A DNA stretch of 64,000 nucleotides from Thiobacillus denitrificans (GCF_001530125.1 NZ_LDUG01000003.1:36301-100300), one strand, 5' to 3'; shown: positions 9,470 to 18,966, counted from the stretch's first letter. Notes: generated from the letters alone by a model not told the origin. Numbers and translations are program-made.

Positions 9470-9760
9470 ATGGCACGTCCCATGGGTGGTAAATCCGGCG
9501 GCAAGTTCGCCAAAAAAGGCGGTCGCGACAGCGGCAACCGTGGTCTCTTCAAGCGCCGCAAGTTCTGCCGCTTCACCGCCGAAAAAGTGGTTGAGATCGA
9601 TTACAAGGACATCGACGTACTGAAGGAATTCATCGCCGAAAATGGCCGCATCATCCCGGCGCGCATCACCGGCACCAAGGCGCATTACCAGCGCCAGCTG
9701 GGCACCGCGATCAAGCGTGCGCGCTTCCTGGCGCTCATGCCTTACACCGACCTGCATTGA
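9470..9760 (+). CDS. rpsR: 30S ribosomal protein S18
   Basis: Small-subunit protein that pairs with S6 on the platform. It has 96 residues with a basic Gly-rich N-terminal extension ([18 protein letters not shown]). The family core follows: [18 protein letters not shown] and the conserved [20 protein letters not shown]. Third gene of the operon, with a 3-bp gap after priB. Confidence 0.97.
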   Translation: MARPMGGKSGGKFAKKGGRDSGNRGLFKRRKFCRFTAEKVVEIDYKDIDVLKEFIAENGRIIPARITGTKAHYQRQLGTAIKRARFLALMPYTDLH

Positions 9761-9770
9761 GGAGACGGCC

Positions 9771-10220
9771 ATGCAAGTGATTCTGACCGACAAAGTCGCA
9801 AACCTGGGCAATCTGGGTGACGTGGTTAAAGTAAAAGACGGCTATGCCCGCAACTTTCTGATTCCCACCGGCCGTGCGCGTCGCGCCACCCAAGCCAACA
9901 TGGAAGCGTTTGCCACGCAGAAGGCCGAACTGGAACGCGTTGCAGCCGAAAAACTGGCCGACTCCCAGCGCCGTGCCGAAAAGCTCGAAGGCACGAGCGT
10001 GACGATCAGCCAGAAAGCCGGCGTCGATGGCCGCCTGTTCGGCTCCATTACCAACGCCGACATTGCCGATGCGCTGCAGGCGCAAGGGCATGAAGTGGCC
10101 AAGTCGGAAATTCGTCTGCCCGAAGGCCCGTTCAAGACCCTCGGCGAATACCCGGTGGTGCTTGCGCTGCACTCCGACATCACCGCCAACATCAAAGTGG
10201 TGGTGACTGGCCTGCAGTAA
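9771..10220 (+). CDS. rplI: 50S ribosomal protein L9
   Basis: Large-subunit protein L9, which binds 23S rRNA near the L1 stalk. It has 149 residues beginning [19 protein letters not shown], with the family signature [20 protein letters not shown], a long central helix rich in Lys/Glu/Ala and a C-terminal rRNA-binding domain ([16 protein letters not shown]). The ATG at 9771 follows a strong GGAGAC ribosome binding site. Last gene of the operon, followed by an intrinsic terminator. Confidence 0.97.
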   Translation: MQVILTDKVANLGNLGDVVKVKDGYARNFLIPTGRARRATQANMEAFATQKAELERVAAEKLADSQRRAEKLEGTSVTISQKAGVDGRLFGSITNADIADALQAQGHEVAKSEIRLPEGPFKTLGEYPVVLALHSDITANIKVVVTGLQ

Positions 10221-10236
10221 CGCTGCCGGAAACGTC

Positions 10237-10266
10237 AAAAAAAGGGAGCCCCTGGCTCCTTTTTTT
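10237..10266 (+). terminator. Intrinsic terminator of the rpsF-rplI operon
   Basis: An A-run is followed by GGGAGCC, a short loop, then GGCTCC and a run of seven or more T. The A- and T-runs extend the stem and make it usable in both directions. It begins 16 bp after the rplI stop. Confidence 0.9.
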
Positions 10267-10339
10267 ATTCCCGGCTGTACCTGCTTTATCCACAGCCTTA
10301 TCCCTTGGTAGGGCTGGGGCGGAAGACTAGAATCCTGCC

Positions 10340-11731
10340 ATGGCCGCTATCCATTCGTTTAACACAAGTTCCGATCCCCAATTGGCGCAAATGCGCCTGC
10401 CGCCGCATTCGCTGGAAGCCGAGCAGGCGGTGCTGGGCGGCCTGCTGCTGGACAACAGCGCATGGGACCGCATTGGCGATGTGGTGTCGGAAAGCGATTT
10501 CTACCGTCAGGATCATCGCCAGATCCTGCGCGCGATCGTGCGGCAGATTGCCGAAAACCGGCCGGCCGACGCGGTGACGGTGACCGAAGCGCTGCAATCG
10601 CTGGGCCAACTCGAGAGCGTGGGCGGACTGGCCTACATCGTCGCGCTGGCGAGCAATACGCCGTCGGCCGCCAACATCCGCCGCTATGCCGAAATCGTTC
10701 GCGAGCGCTCGGTGATGCGGCGTCTGGCCGATGTGGCGACCGGGATTGCCGACACCGCCTACGCCCCGGCCGGGCGCAGCGCTTCGCAACTGCTCGACGA
10801 AGCCGAAGCCAAAGTGTTCGAGATTGCCGAGTCCGGCAGCCGCGGCCAGGCGGGCTTCACCGAAATCAAGCCGCTGCTGAAAGAAGTGGTCGAGCGCATC
10901 GACGAGCTGTATCACCGTGACAACGATTCCGGCATCACCGGCGTGCCCACCGGATTTCACGACCTCGACCAGAAAACCTCGGGTTTCCAGCCGGGCGACC
11001 TGATCATCGTCGCCGGGCGCCCGTCGATGGGCAAGACCGCGTTCTCGATCAATATCGGCGAGAACGTCGCGCTCGATACCGGTTTGCCGGTGGCGGTCTT
11101 TTCCATGGAAATGGGCGGCCAGCAGTTGGTGATGCGGATGATCGGCTCGGTCGGCAAGCTCGACCAGCATCGGCTGCGTACCGGCAAGCTCGGCGAGGAC
11201 GACTGGCAGCGGCTCACCTATGCGCTGGGCAAGCTCAACGACGCTCCCATCTTTATCGACGAAACGCCGGGGCTCAATGTGCTGGAACTGCGCGCGCGCG
11301 CGCGGCGCCTGATGCGCCAGTGCGGCAAGCTCGGCCTGATCATCATCGACTACATCCAGCTGATGTCGGCCAGCAGCTCGGGCGAAAATCGTGCCACCGA
11401 AATTTCTGAAATTTCGCGCGCCCTCAAGGGCCTGGCAAAGGAATTGCACGTGCCGGTGGTCGCGCTGTCGCAGTTGAACCGGGGACTGGAGCAGCGCCCC
11501 AACAAGCGGCCGGTGATGTCCGATTTGCGCGAATCAGGCGCCATCGAGCAGGATGCCGACGTCATCCTGTTCATCTACCGCGACGAGGTCTACAACCCCG
11601 ACACGCAGGACAAGGGCACCGCCGAAATCATCATCAGCAAGCAGCGTAACGGCCCGATCGGCACGGTGCGGCTGGCCTTCGTCGGCGAATACACGCGCTT
11701 CGAAACGCTGGCGCAGCCGGGGTCCTATTAA
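10340..11731 (+). CDS. dnaB: Replicative DNA helicase
   Basis: Hexameric 5'-3' helicase at the replication fork. It has 463 residues: an N-terminal primase-interaction domain with PPHSLEAEQAVLGGLL (about 20-35), a linker, and the RecA-like ATPase domain with Walker A GRPSMGKTA (Lys232), Walker B LIIIDYIQLM and the arginine-finger region. The C-terminal motifs SQLNRGLEQRP and MSDLRESGAIEQDAD are conserved. No intein is present. alr follows after 4 bp. dnaB-alr adjacency downstream of rplI is common in proteobacteria. Confidence 0.98.
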   Translation: MAAIHSFNTSSDPQLAQMRLPPHSLEAEQAVLGGLLLDNSAWDRIGDVVSESDFYRQDHRQILRAIVRQIAENRPADAVTVTEALQSLGQLESVGGLAYIVALASNTPSAANIRRYAEIVRERSVMRRLADVATGIADTAYAPAGRSASQLLDEAEAKVFEIAESGSRGQAGFTEIKPLLKEVVERIDELYHRDNDSGITGVPTGFHDLDQKTSGFQPGDLIIVAGRPSMGKTAFSINIGENVALDTGLPVAVFSMEMGGQQLVMRMIGSVGKLDQHRLRTGKLGEDDWQRLTYALGKLNDAPIFIDETPGLNVLELRARARRLMRQCGKLGLIIIDYIQLMSASSSGENRATEISEISRALKGLAKELHVPVVALSQLNRGLEQRPNKRPVMSDLRESGAIEQDADVILFIYRDEVYNPDTQDKGTAEIIISKQRNGPIGTVRLAFVGEYTRFETLAQPGSY

Positions 11732-11735
11732 GTCG

Positions 11736-12803
11736 ATGCGGCCGATCCAGGCACGGATTTCAGTCGGTGCGATGGCGCACAACCTGCGCGTGGCGCGCAG
11801 CCACGCGGGGACGGCGTGCGTGTTTGCGGTGGTCAAGGCCAACGCCTATGGTCACGGATTGTCGCGCGCGCTGCGCGCGCTGGCGGCAGCGGATGGCTTC
11901 GCCGTATTGACGCTGGAAGAGGCCGCCAACCTGCGCCTGATGGGGGTCGAGAAGCCGATCCTGCTGCTGGAAGGGATCTTTGGCGCGGATGAGATCGCCA
12001 CCTGCGCTGAACTGGACCTGTGGCCGGTGCTGCACCATGCGGCGCATCTCGACTGGCTGCAGCAGCAGCCGCCTGCCCGCCCGCTTCAGGTCTTTCTCAA
12101 GTTCGACAGCGGCATGCACCGGCTGGGGTTCCCGCTCGCCGATCACGCCGCCGTCGTCGCACGGGTGCGCAGCCTGCCCGGGGTGGCCGGCATCACGCTG
12201 ATGACCCACTTTGCCCAGGCAGACGAGGCCGCGGGGGTGGATTGGCAGTTGCAGCCGTTTCTGCGCGAAATGGCCGGCCACGACCTGACGTGGAGCAGCG
12301 CCAATTCGGCGGCGCTGTTGCGTTATCCGGAAACCCTGGGCGCCTGGGTGCGCCCCGGCATCATGCTGTATGGCGCTTCGCCTTTTGCCGAGGTGTCGGC
12401 CGAGCAATTGGGGCTGCGGCCGGCGATGACCCTGCAATCGGAAATCATCAGCGTGCAGACCCTGCAGCCAGGCGAGGGGGTGGGTTACGGCCAGTTGTTC
12501 CGCGCCGAACGCGCGATGCGGGTGGGCGTGGTGGCGTGCGGCTATGCGGACGGCTATCCGCGCCATGCGCTGACGAGCACCCCGGTGCTGGTCAACGGTT
12601 GTGTCAGCCGAACCCTGGGACGGGTGTCGATGGACATGCTGTGTGTCGACTTAAGCGAGTGCGCCAATGCCGGCGTCGGCACCCCGGTGGTGCTGTGGGG
12701 GGAGGGTCTGCCGGTGGATGCGGTGGCCGCGGCCGCCGGCACCAGCAGTTATGAACTGCTGTGCGCCCTGGCCGCGCGGGTGCCAGTAGAAGAAGTCGCC
12801 TGA
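11736..12803 (+). CDS. alr: Alanine racemase
   Basis: PLP enzyme that interconverts L- and D-alanine for peptidoglycan synthesis. It has 355 residues. The PLP lysine is Lys34 in AVVKANAYGHG, and the second catalytic residue, a tyrosine, lies in the GVGYGQLF region of the C-terminal beta-domain. MHRLGF and VRPGIMLYGASPF are family landmarks. I chose the ATG at 11736 (MRPIQARI), 4 bp after the dnaB stop; the longer in-frame extension lies inside dnaB. Confidence 0.96.
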   Translation: MRPIQARISVGAMAHNLRVARSHAGTACVFAVVKANAYGHGLSRALRALAAADGFAVLTLEEAANLRLMGVEKPILLLEGIFGADEIATCAELDLWPVLHHAAHLDWLQQQPPARPLQVFLKFDSGMHRLGFPLADHAAVVARVRSLPGVAGITLMTHFAQADEAAGVDWQLQPFLREMAGHDLTWSSANSAALLRYPETLGAWVRPGIMLYGASPFAEVSAEQLGLRPAMTLQSEIISVQTLQPGEGVGYGQLFRAERAMRVGVVACGYADGYPRHALTSTPVLVNGCVSRTLGRVSMDMLCVDLSECANAGVGTPVVLWGEGLPVDAVAAAAGTSSYELLCALAARVPVEEVA

Positions 12804-12914
12804 ACGGGCGGCAAACGACGCGTCGCGGGTGCCGAGCCCGTCCTGCCGTGCCTTCTTGGCAGCCATCGCTCCCGTTCAGGGTTCCAGTCCGATCAAGTGG
12901 CACGCGAACTCGGT

Positions 12915-13196
12915 TCAGCGGTCAGTCCGGAAAAAACATTCCAGATGGCGTTCGCCCCGGGTGAATGCCGCGCAGTCGGCCGTCTGAACAGCCGCGTTCA
13001 AGGCCGCGGCAAATGCCGCAAAGTCGGCAATGCCTTCGTAGATCTCCATCCACGTCGCCGCATCGTCACAGCGGTTCAGCCGCCGCGGCGGCTGGCTGCA
13101 AGGCGTGGCCATCGTGTCCAGCAGCGCATCGATCCGTGTAGCAGCCAGGCTGGCCTGCACCGGATCGATGCGGTAATAGACGTAGACGCTCTTCAC
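12915..13196 (-). CDS. DUF4936-like small protein after ygfZ
   Basis: A 93-residue protein starting with GTG at 13196, immediately next to the ygfZ stop codon, so it is almost certainly translated from the ygfZ transcript. The start KSVYVYYRID and the end CAAFTRGERHLECFF resemble the betaproteobacterial DUF4936 family, whose function is unknown. No signal or membrane segment is seen. The family name is from memory of its pattern and should be read as probable. Confidence 0.75.
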   Translation of the reverse strand: MKSVYVYYRIDPVQASLAATRIDALLDTMATPCSQPPRRLNRCDDAATWMEIYEGIADFAAFAAALNAAVQTADCAAFTRGERHLECFFRTDR

Positions 13197-14225
13197 CTAT
13201 TCGGGCAGCGCGTAGGGCAGGGGCTTCAGGATTAGCGCCGCGCCGTCGGCGGCTTTCAGGTGCAGGGTCTGCGCGTTCGCGCTTTCGACCTGGGCGACGG
13301 CCAGCACATCGTAGCCGCCGGCCGGTGCCGGAGCAGCGTTGACCACAGTGCCAGTGGCCTGGCCCTCGATGTCAGCGCTGTACAGGCTGTCGCCCGGTGC
13401 GGCTTCGGCATCCACATGCGCCAGAAACATGCGGCGCTTGAGCTTGCCCAGATACTGGCTGCGCGCGACGATTTCCTGGCCCGGGTAGCAGCCCTTCTGG
13501 AAACTGACCCCGCCGATGGCTTCGAGGTTGACCATCTGCGGCACGAACTGCTCCTGGGTGGCGGCGACGATCATCGGAATGCCGGCGTTGAGCCGCAGCC
13601 AGTCCCATACCGGGGCGCCAACCGGGGTGGCTGACGGGCGCAGTGCCTGCCACACGGCGGCGGCACGCTCGGGTGCGATCGACAGCACGAACTTGTCGTC
13701 GCCCAGGCGGATCACCTGGCCGGCCTCGCCGGCGACCGAGCGCATCGCGGTGTCCGGCACGGCGCCCATCGCGGCGGTCACCGCCGCCAGCGCCTGCTTG
13801 CCGGCCACCACCAGCCGCACGTTTTCGTCGCTGGCATCGCGCCCCTGCACCTTGGCGCGCATGATGAACATGGACAGGCGCTTCAGCACGCCGGGAAGAA
13901 TGTCGCCCGAGAGTTGCAGGCAAAAATCCTCGCCCTGCCGCCATGCCAGGAAATTGCCGAGCAGGCGCCCCTTGGGGCTGCAATAGCCGCTCCACTGTGC
14001 GCCATCGGCATGCAGCGCGCGCACGTCGTTGGTGAGCTGGCCCTGCAGGAAGGTGGCGGTGTCCTCGCCGCGCAACGCGATGACGCCGAGTTGCGACAAA
14101 TCCGCCACAATGGTGCCGTCCATGGCGACCGCGCGTTCGGCGGCGGGGTCGCCATAGTGCAGCACGGCACTGCCTTCGATTGCCGCGCCTTGGGATTGCA
14201 GAAAGTTTTTCCAGGAATCGATCAC
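13197..14225 (-). CDS. ygfZ: YgfZ/GcvT-like folate-binding protein
   Basis: Folate-dependent protein that supports assembly or repair of iron-sulfur clusters, including that of MiaB. It has 342 residues with a GcvT-like fold. The YgfZ signature KGCYPGQEIVAR, containing the family's essential cysteine, is present near residues 240-252 (VSFQKGCYPGQEI). LRGEDTATFLQGQLTND and YCSPKGRLL are further family landmarks. The DUF4936-like gene abuts its 3' end, and a YgfX-like gene starts 40 bp away on the opposite strand. Confidence 0.94.
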   Translation of the reverse strand: MIDSWKNFLQSQGAAIEGSAVLHYGDPAAERAVAMDGTIVADLSQLGVIALRGEDTATFLQGQLTNDVRALHADGAQWSGYCSPKGRLLGNFLAWRQGEDFCLQLSGDILPGVLKRLSMFIMRAKVQGRDASDENVRLVVAGKQALAAVTAAMGAVPDTAMRSVAGEAGQVIRLGDDKFVLSIAPERAAAVWQALRPSATPVGAPVWDWLRLNAGIPMIVAATQEQFVPQMVNLEAIGGVSFQKGCYPGQEIVARSQYLGKLKRRMFLAHVDAEAAPGDSLYSADIEGQATGTVVNAAPAPAGGYDVLAVAQVESANAQTLHLKAADGAALILKPLPYALPE

Positions 14226-14265
14226 GTTACGGTCCAGTCAAAAAGGGAGGCCATGAAGCCCAAAA

Positions 14266-14709
14266 GTGTACACGCTGATGCGCGAGTTTGAGCTCAAGCC
14301 CTCACGCCGACTGGGGCTGTTCGTGCTTGGCATGACGGCACTGGCGCTGGCAGCCATCGGCGTCGCGGCCTTGCCGGATGAAGTCCGGCTGGCGCTGGGT
14401 GCCGCCGTGATCGCTCTGGCTGTGCAGGGCTGGCGGCACGCGCGTTTCAGCGAAGTTGTGCGCGTGGCCGCGGACGGCCAGCTGCAATGCCTGGATGAGC
14501 AGGGGGAATGGGATGAGGTCGAGGTGCTGGGCGACAGTTTCGTTTCGACCGGCCTGATCGTGTTGCGCTACCGCACGGCGGGCCGGCGCGTGCGCAGCCT
14601 GACGCTGCTGCCCGACAGTGCAGCAGCCGACGACCTGCGCCGGCTCAGGGTGTCGCTTCGCTGGACACGCCGCACACGCTTGGACACAGCGTCCCCGGGC
14701 GCGGGTTGA
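14266..14709 (+). CDS. YgfX/CptA-like small membrane protein
   Basis: A 147-residue protein (GTG at 14266, or ATG at 14278) with two membrane spans in the first 70 residues (LGLFVLGMTALALAAIGVAA and LALGAAVIALAVQGW). A short soluble tail follows. Size, topology and position beside ygfZ resemble YgfX, which in E. coli sits in the sdhE-ygfX locus next to ygfZ and has been described as a toxin affecting cell shape. No sdhE is seen here. The 3' end overlaps convergent nadB by 65 bp. The function call is inference. Confidence 0.6.
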   Translation: MYTLMREFELKPSRRLGLFVLGMTALALAAIGVAALPDEVRLALGAAVIALAVQGWRHARFSEVVRVAADGQLQCLDEQGEWDEVEVLGDSFVSTGLIVLRYRTAGRRVRSLTLLPDSAAADDLRRLRVSLRWTRRTRLDTASPGAG

Positions 14710-16270
14710 GCACGGTGTTGCCGGCGATCGGCAGCGTCTCCGGGTAGTCGCGGCTGTAGTGCAGGCCGCGGCTTTCCTGCCGCAACTGGGCCGAGCGGAT
14801 GATGAGATCGGCGCTTTGTACCAGATTGCGCAGCTCGATCAGGTCGTTGCTGACGCGGAAGTGGCGGTAGAACTCGTCAATTTCGGCCCGCAGCAGGCGG
14901 ATGCGGTGCGCCGCCCGCGTCAGCCGCTTGTTGGTGCGCACGATGCCGACGTAGTCCCACATGAAGCGGCGCAGTTCGTCCCAGTTGTGCGAGATCACCA
15001 CTTCCTCGTCGGGGTCGGTGACGCGCGAGGCGTCCCACGGCGGCAGGTCGAGCGTGGGAGCGGGCGGGGTGGCCAGGATGTCGCGCGCGGCGGCGTGGCC
15101 GAATACCAGGCATTCGAGCAGCGAGTTCGACGCCAGCCGGTTGGCGCCGTGCAGGCCGGTGAAGGTGACTTCGCCGACTGCGTGCAGGTTGCACAGGTCG
15201 GTGCGCGCGTCGATGTCGGTGACCACGCCGCCGCAGGTGTAGTGCGCGGCCGGCACCACCGGGATCGGCTGACGCGTGATGTCGATGCCGAGTTCGAGGC
15301 AGCGGCGGTGGATGGTCGGGAAATGCTCGCGCACGAAGTCGGGCGGCTTGTGGCTGATGTCGAGATAGACGCAGTCGATGCCGCGTTTCTTCATTTCGAA
15401 GTCGATCGCGCGCGCCACCACGTCTCGCGGCGCGAGTTCGGCGCGTTCGTCGTGCAGCTGCATGAAGCGGCTGCCGTCGGGCAGCAACAGCCGCCCGCCC
15501 TCGCCGCGCACCGCCTCGCTGATGAGAAAGGATTTGGCGTGCGGGTGGTACAGGCAGGTCGGATGAAACTGCACGAATTCGAGGTTGGCCACCCGGCAGC
15601 CGGCGCGCCACGCCATGGCGATGCCGTCGCCGGTCGCAGTGTCGGGGTTGGTGGTGTAGAGGTAGACCTTGCCGGCGCCGCCGGTCGCCAGCACGGTGTG
15701 GCCGGCGGCAAAGGTCTCGACTTCGCCGGTCCCCTTGTTGAGCGCGTAGGCGCCGTGGATCTGCCGTTCCTCCCCGCCGGCGCGCTTGCCGGTGATGAGG
15801 TCGATGGCGACGTGCTGCTCGAAGGTTTCGATATTGGGATGGGCGCGCACGCGGTCGAGCAGGCTGGTCTGCACTGCGTGGCCGGTGGCGTCGGCTGCGT
15901 GTACCACGCGGCGCCGGGAATGGCCGCCCTCGCGCGCCAGATGCAGGCCACCGGGCGCCTGCGGGTCGGGGGTAAAGGCGACGCCGTTGGCGGTCAGCCA
16001 GGCAATCATGTCGCGCGCCTGACTGGCCACCAGTCGGGTGACCGCTTCGTCGCACAGGCCGGCGCCGGCGACCAGGGTGTCGTGCACATGGGCCTCCACC
16101 GAGTCGCCGTTGTCGACTGCTGCCGCAATTCCGCCCTGCGCCCAGTCGCTGGCGCTGTCGATCATCTGGCGCTTGGTGACAATGGCGACACGGCGCTGGT
16201 CGGCAAGCTTGAGCGCGGTGGTCAGCGCGGCGAGGCCGCTGCCGAGGATGAGGACGTCGTGTCTGTGCAT
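14645..16270 (-). CDS. nadB: L-aspartate oxidase
   Basis: FAD enzyme that oxidises L-aspartate to iminoaspartate, the first step of de novo NAD synthesis. The start MHRHDVLILGSGLAAL (ATG at 16270) carries the dinucleotide-binding GSGLA loop; in-frame codons upstream look non-coding. Conserved landmarks include DWAQGGIAA, REGGHSRRRVVHAAD, ATGGAGKVY, HPTCL, AAHYTCGG and GLHGANRLASNSLLE. The length of 541 residues fits the family. It is divergent from rpoE, an arrangement also seen in Pseudomonas. Confidence 0.96.
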   Translation of the reverse strand: MHRHDVLILGSGLAALTTALKLADQRRVAIVTKRQMIDSASDWAQGGIAAAVDNGDSVEAHVHDTLVAGAGLCDEAVTRLVASQARDMIAWLTANGVAFTPDPQAPGGLHLAREGGHSRRRVVHAADATGHAVQTSLLDRVRAHPNIETFEQHVAIDLITGKRAGGEERQIHGAYALNKGTGEVETFAAGHTVLATGGAGKVYLYTTNPDTATGDGIAMAWRAGCRVANLEFVQFHPTCLYHPHAKSFLISEAVRGEGGRLLLPDGSRFMQLHDERAELAPRDVVARAIDFEMKKRGIDCVYLDISHKPPDFVREHFPTIHRRCLELGIDITRQPIPVVPAAHYTCGGVVTDIDARTDLCNLHAVGEVTFTGLHGANRLASNSLLECLVFGHAAARDILATPPAPTLDLPPWDASRVTDPDEEVVISHNWDELRRFMWDYVGIVRTNKRLTRAAHRIRLLRAEIDEFYRHFRVSNDLIELRNLVQSADLIIRSAQLRQESRGLHYSRDYPETLPIAGNTVLNPRPGTLCPSVCGVSSEATP

Positions 16271-16336
16271 GAGTCGGGCGATGATAGCAGGCTTGGGCGG
16301 ACCCGAATCACCCCGCTGCATTGAAGCTGGCAGGGT

Positions 16337-16364
16337 GAACTTTTTTGCCGGGGCATCCTCTCAT
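16337..16364 (+). promoter_or_regulatory. Candidate sigma-E autoregulated promoter of rpoE
   Basis: GAACTT at 16337-16342 and TCTCAT at 16359-16364 with a 16-bp spacer resemble the sigma-E consensus (GAACTT, 16 bp, TCTGA-like). It lies about 60 bp before rpoE, where autoregulated rpoE promoters are usually found. Confidence 0.5.
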
Positions 16365-16422
16365 GTCCAGGAAGCTGCGGTCACGTATACTTTCAACATA
16401 AACATAAATGTAGCAGGGAGAT

Positions 16423-17019
16423 ATGTCAGACCGCGAACTGGATCAGGTGTTGGTTGAACGTGCCCAAGAGGGCGACAAGCGTGCGTTCGAGCTGCTGGTG
16501 ATCAAGTATCACCGCAAGGTCGGCCGGCTGTTGTCGCGCATGGTGCGCGACGCGGCGGAGGTGGAAGATATTACGCAGGAAGCTTTTATCAAGGCCTATC
16601 GCGCGTTGCCGGGATTTCGCGGCGAAAGCGCGTTCTACACCTGGCTGTACCGCATCGCCGTCAACACCGCCAAGAATTACCTGGTGGCACACAAGCGCCA
16701 GCCAGTGTCGAGCGATGTGCAGGCGGAAGACGCGGAAAATTATGAAGAGGGCGACTTGCTGCGCGACATTGCGACGCCGGAAGCGGAACTTCATAGCAAA
16801 CAGATCGCCCAAGCAGTGAATGAGGCAGTCGATGCGCTGCCCGAGGAATTACGGACAGCCATCACGTTGCGCGAGATCGAAGGCATGAGCTACGAGGACA
16901 TTGCGCAGATGATGGAATGCCCGATCGGCACCGTACGCTCGCGGATATTCCGCGCGCGTGAGGCCATTGCAGAAAAGATACGCCCGATGTTGGGCACCGG
17001 TCAGGACAAAAGGTGGTAA
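16423..17019 (+). CDS. rpoE: RNA polymerase sigma-E factor (RpoE/AlgU)
   Basis: ECF sigma factor for the envelope stress response. It has 198 residues. Region 2 includes [20 protein letters not shown] and the -10 recognition segment [13 protein letters not shown]. Region 4 is the [23 protein letters not shown] followed by [10 protein letters not shown]. It is followed by its anti-sigma gene after 2 bp and heads the rpoE-rseA-rseB-rseC-mucD operon, with a sigma-E-like promoter upstream. Confidence 0.97.
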   Translation: MSDRELDQVLVERAQEGDKRAFELLVIKYHRKVGRLLSRMVRDAAEVEDITQEAFIKAYRALPGFRGESAFYTWLYRIAVNTAKNYLVAHKRQPVSSDVQAEDAENYEEGDLLRDIATPEAELHSKQIAQAVNEAVDALPEELRTAITLREIEGMSYEDIAQMMECPIGTVRSRIFRAREAIAEKIRPMLGTGQDKRW

Positions 17020-17021
17020 CC

Positions 17022-17564
17022 ATGTCAGCACTTCGCAAATTCGACACCCTTCCCCAGGCTGAACAGGCCGACAACGACCAGCTGTTGATGCTGTCCGCGG
17101 CGCTGGACGGCGAAACGGCGCGCGCCGAGACCGGCGCCTGCATCACGGCGATGAAACGTGACGAAGTCTTGCGACAAAGCTGGTCCGAATACCACCTGAT
17201 CGGCGACCTGATGCGAGGCGTGGCGCCGGTGCAGGATGACTTCATGGCACGCTTCTCGGCGCAGCTGGCAGCCGAGCCGACCGTGCTCGCGCCGCGCCGC
17301 AGCGTGTGGCCGCAACGGCTGGCGGTGGTATCGTTTGCCTCGTTCGCCGTATGGGGCGTGGTCGCGCTGACCGGGCTGATGTCGGATGCGCCTGCCACGG
17401 CACCGATGGCGGTGGCGCCGGGCTTCCAGCAAGCCGGGTTGGTCTCGGAGCCGCGTGACGATGACCGCTTCGCTTCCTATCTGGTGGCGCATCAGGAATT
17501 TTCCCCGATGGCGGTGGCATCGCCCTACCAGCGCGTGATGGCGGTTGCGGTGGAGCCGCGTTGA
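17022..17564 (+). CDS. rseA: Sigma-E anti-sigma factor RseA/MucA
   Basis: Inner-membrane anti-sigma factor that holds RpoE inactive until it is cleaved. It has 180 residues. The cytoplasmic N-terminal domain has the family features [10 protein letters not shown] and [17 protein letters not shown], followed by a single membrane span near residues 93-112 ([20 protein letters not shown]) and a periplasmic tail. The start is the ATG at 17022. The stop overlaps the rseB ATG by one base. Confidence 0.93.
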   Translation: MSALRKFDTLPQAEQADNDQLLMLSAALDGETARAETGACITAMKRDEVLRQSWSEYHLIGDLMRGVAPVQDDFMARFSAQLAAEPTVLAPRRSVWPQRLAVVSFASFAVWGVVALTGLMSDAPATAPMAVAPGFQQAGLVSEPRDDDRFASYLVAHQEFSPMAVASPYQRVMAVAVEPR

Positions 17565-18523
17565 TGCGGGCGGGATCATCTGTTTGGCGGCAAGGCTGGC
17601 TGGCTGCAGGGTTTGCCGGACTGATGCTGTTGTCCGGCATGGCGCGCGCCGATGCCGCGCTCGATTGGCTCAACCGCGCCGCCGTCGCCGCCAAGCAGCA
17701 GAACTATAGTGGCGTCTATGTGTACCACCACGGCGAACACGTCGAAGTGCTGCGCGTGCTGCATCGCACCGATTCGACCGGCGAAATGGAAAAGGTCGAG
17801 GTGCTCGACGGCACGCCGCGCAAGTTCCTGCGCGTCAACAACGACGTCTATTGCCACTTGCCCGACGGCAAGAGTGTGCGGCTGGAGCGCAATGCCCAGC
17901 GCCGTTTCTTTCCCGCCTTGCTGCCCGCCCAGCCGGCCAGCCTGCTCGACTATTACGAGGCGAAGCTCGGCGGAACCGAGCGGGTGGCGGGGCGGCCCTG
18001 TCAGGTGGTGACGCTGGAGCCGCGTGACGGCTATCGTTATACCTATTATCTGTGGCTGGACAAGCAAACCGGACTGCCGCTCAAGTCTCGCGTCGTCAAC
18101 AGCAGCGGCGCCGTGGTGTCGATGTTCGTGTTCTCCGAAATCCAGATCGGCAAGGCACCCGATGCCCAGCTGTTCCGCAACGACCTGGCGGGCAAGCGCA
18201 TCCAGCAAGCCAGTCTCGACAATCCGGCCGAGGTGGCCTGGAACGTGACCCCGCCACCGGGATTCGAGCGAGTGCAGGAGGCGGTGCGCTCACTGCCGGG
18301 CAAGCAGGCGCCTGTCACCCATCTGGTGTTTTCGGACGGCCTCTCCGTGTTGTCGATGTTCGTCGAGCCGGTTGATCCCCAGGGGCAAACTCTGCGCGGC
18401 CTGTCGGCTGAAGGCGTGATCGGCATCTATGCGCGCGAGGTCGACGGACACACCGTGACCACCCTGGGCGAAGTGCCGAACAAGGCGCTGATCGAAACCG
18501 GAAACTCGGTGAAGCGAAAGTAA
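17564..18523 (+). CDS. rseB: Sigma-E regulator RseB/MucB
   Basis: Periplasmic protein that binds the RseA tail, protects it from DegS and senses lipoprotein or LPS stress. It has 319 residues with an N-terminal signal peptide ending near AxA (GMARADA). MucB_RseB landmarks are AAKQQNYSGVYVYHHGE, the DYYEAKLGG region and the C-terminal THLVFSDGLSVLSMFVEP. The ATG at 17564 overlaps the rseA stop. Confidence 0.94.
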   Translation: MRAGSSVWRQGWLAAGFAGLMLLSGMARADAALDWLNRAAVAAKQQNYSGVYVYHHGEHVEVLRVLHRTDSTGEMEKVEVLDGTPRKFLRVNNDVYCHLPDGKSVRLERNAQRRFFPALLPAQPASLLDYYEAKLGGTERVAGRPCQVVTLEPRDGYRYTYYLWLDKQTGLPLKSRVVNSSGAVVSMFVFSEIQIGKAPDAQLFRNDLAGKRIQQASLDNPAEVAWNVTPPPGFERVQEAVRSLPGKQAPVTHLVFSDGLSVLSMFVEPVDPQGQTLRGLSAEGVIGIYAREVDGHTVTTLGEVPNKALIETGNSVKRK

Positions 18524-18531
18524 GCAGCACC

Positions 18532-18966
18532 ATGCTGGAGCAAACCGCCGAAGTCATCAATACGGCCTCAGATGGCATCTGGGTGCGGGCGGTCGAGCCG
18601 TCTGGCTGCGGTACCTGCGGCGGCCAGGGCTGTGCATCGCGCCGCATTGCCGAACTGTTCCAGCGCAAACCACGGCATTTTCTGGTCGACTGCGACTTGT
18701 CGCTGTCCCCTGGCGACCGCATTGTCGTCGGGATTGTCCGCGGCAGCGTGCTCAAAAGCGCATTGCGGGTCTATGGCCTGCCGTTGGGATTGATGCTCAC
18801 TGGCGCGTTGCTGGCACAGGCGGTGCAGCCCGGCGACGGCCCCGCACTCGTGGGTATGCTGCTCGGGGGCATGGCGGGCTGGCTGGTCGCGCGAGGCGGC
18901 CGGCCGGTGCGCCCGGTCGTGCTCAGGCGTGAAGACGTCAACCTGCTTCACATGAAGAAAGGATGA
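18532..18966 (+). CDS. rseC: RseC/MucC family membrane protein
   Basis: SoxR-reducing system/RseC family protein of 144 residues. The N-terminal domain carries a cysteine cluster (CGTCGGQGC, near residues 26-34) and two membrane spans follow (VYGLPLGLMLTGALLAQAV and ALVGMLLGGMAGWLVA). RseC influences sigma-E signalling and belongs to the family that helps reduce SoxR. It overlaps mucD by 4 bp. Confidence 0.9.
   Translation: MLEQTAEVINTASDGIWVRAVEPSGCGTCGGQGCASRRIAELFQRKPRHFLVDCDLSLSPGDRIVVGIVRGSVLKSALRVYGLPLGLMLTGALLAQAVQPGDGPALVGMLLGGMAGWLVARGGRPVRPVVLRREDVNLLHMKKG

Noticed and set aside
14618..16324. 568-residue open frame on the + strand
   Set aside because: Antisense shadow of nadB, whose minus-strand protein is complete and conserved.
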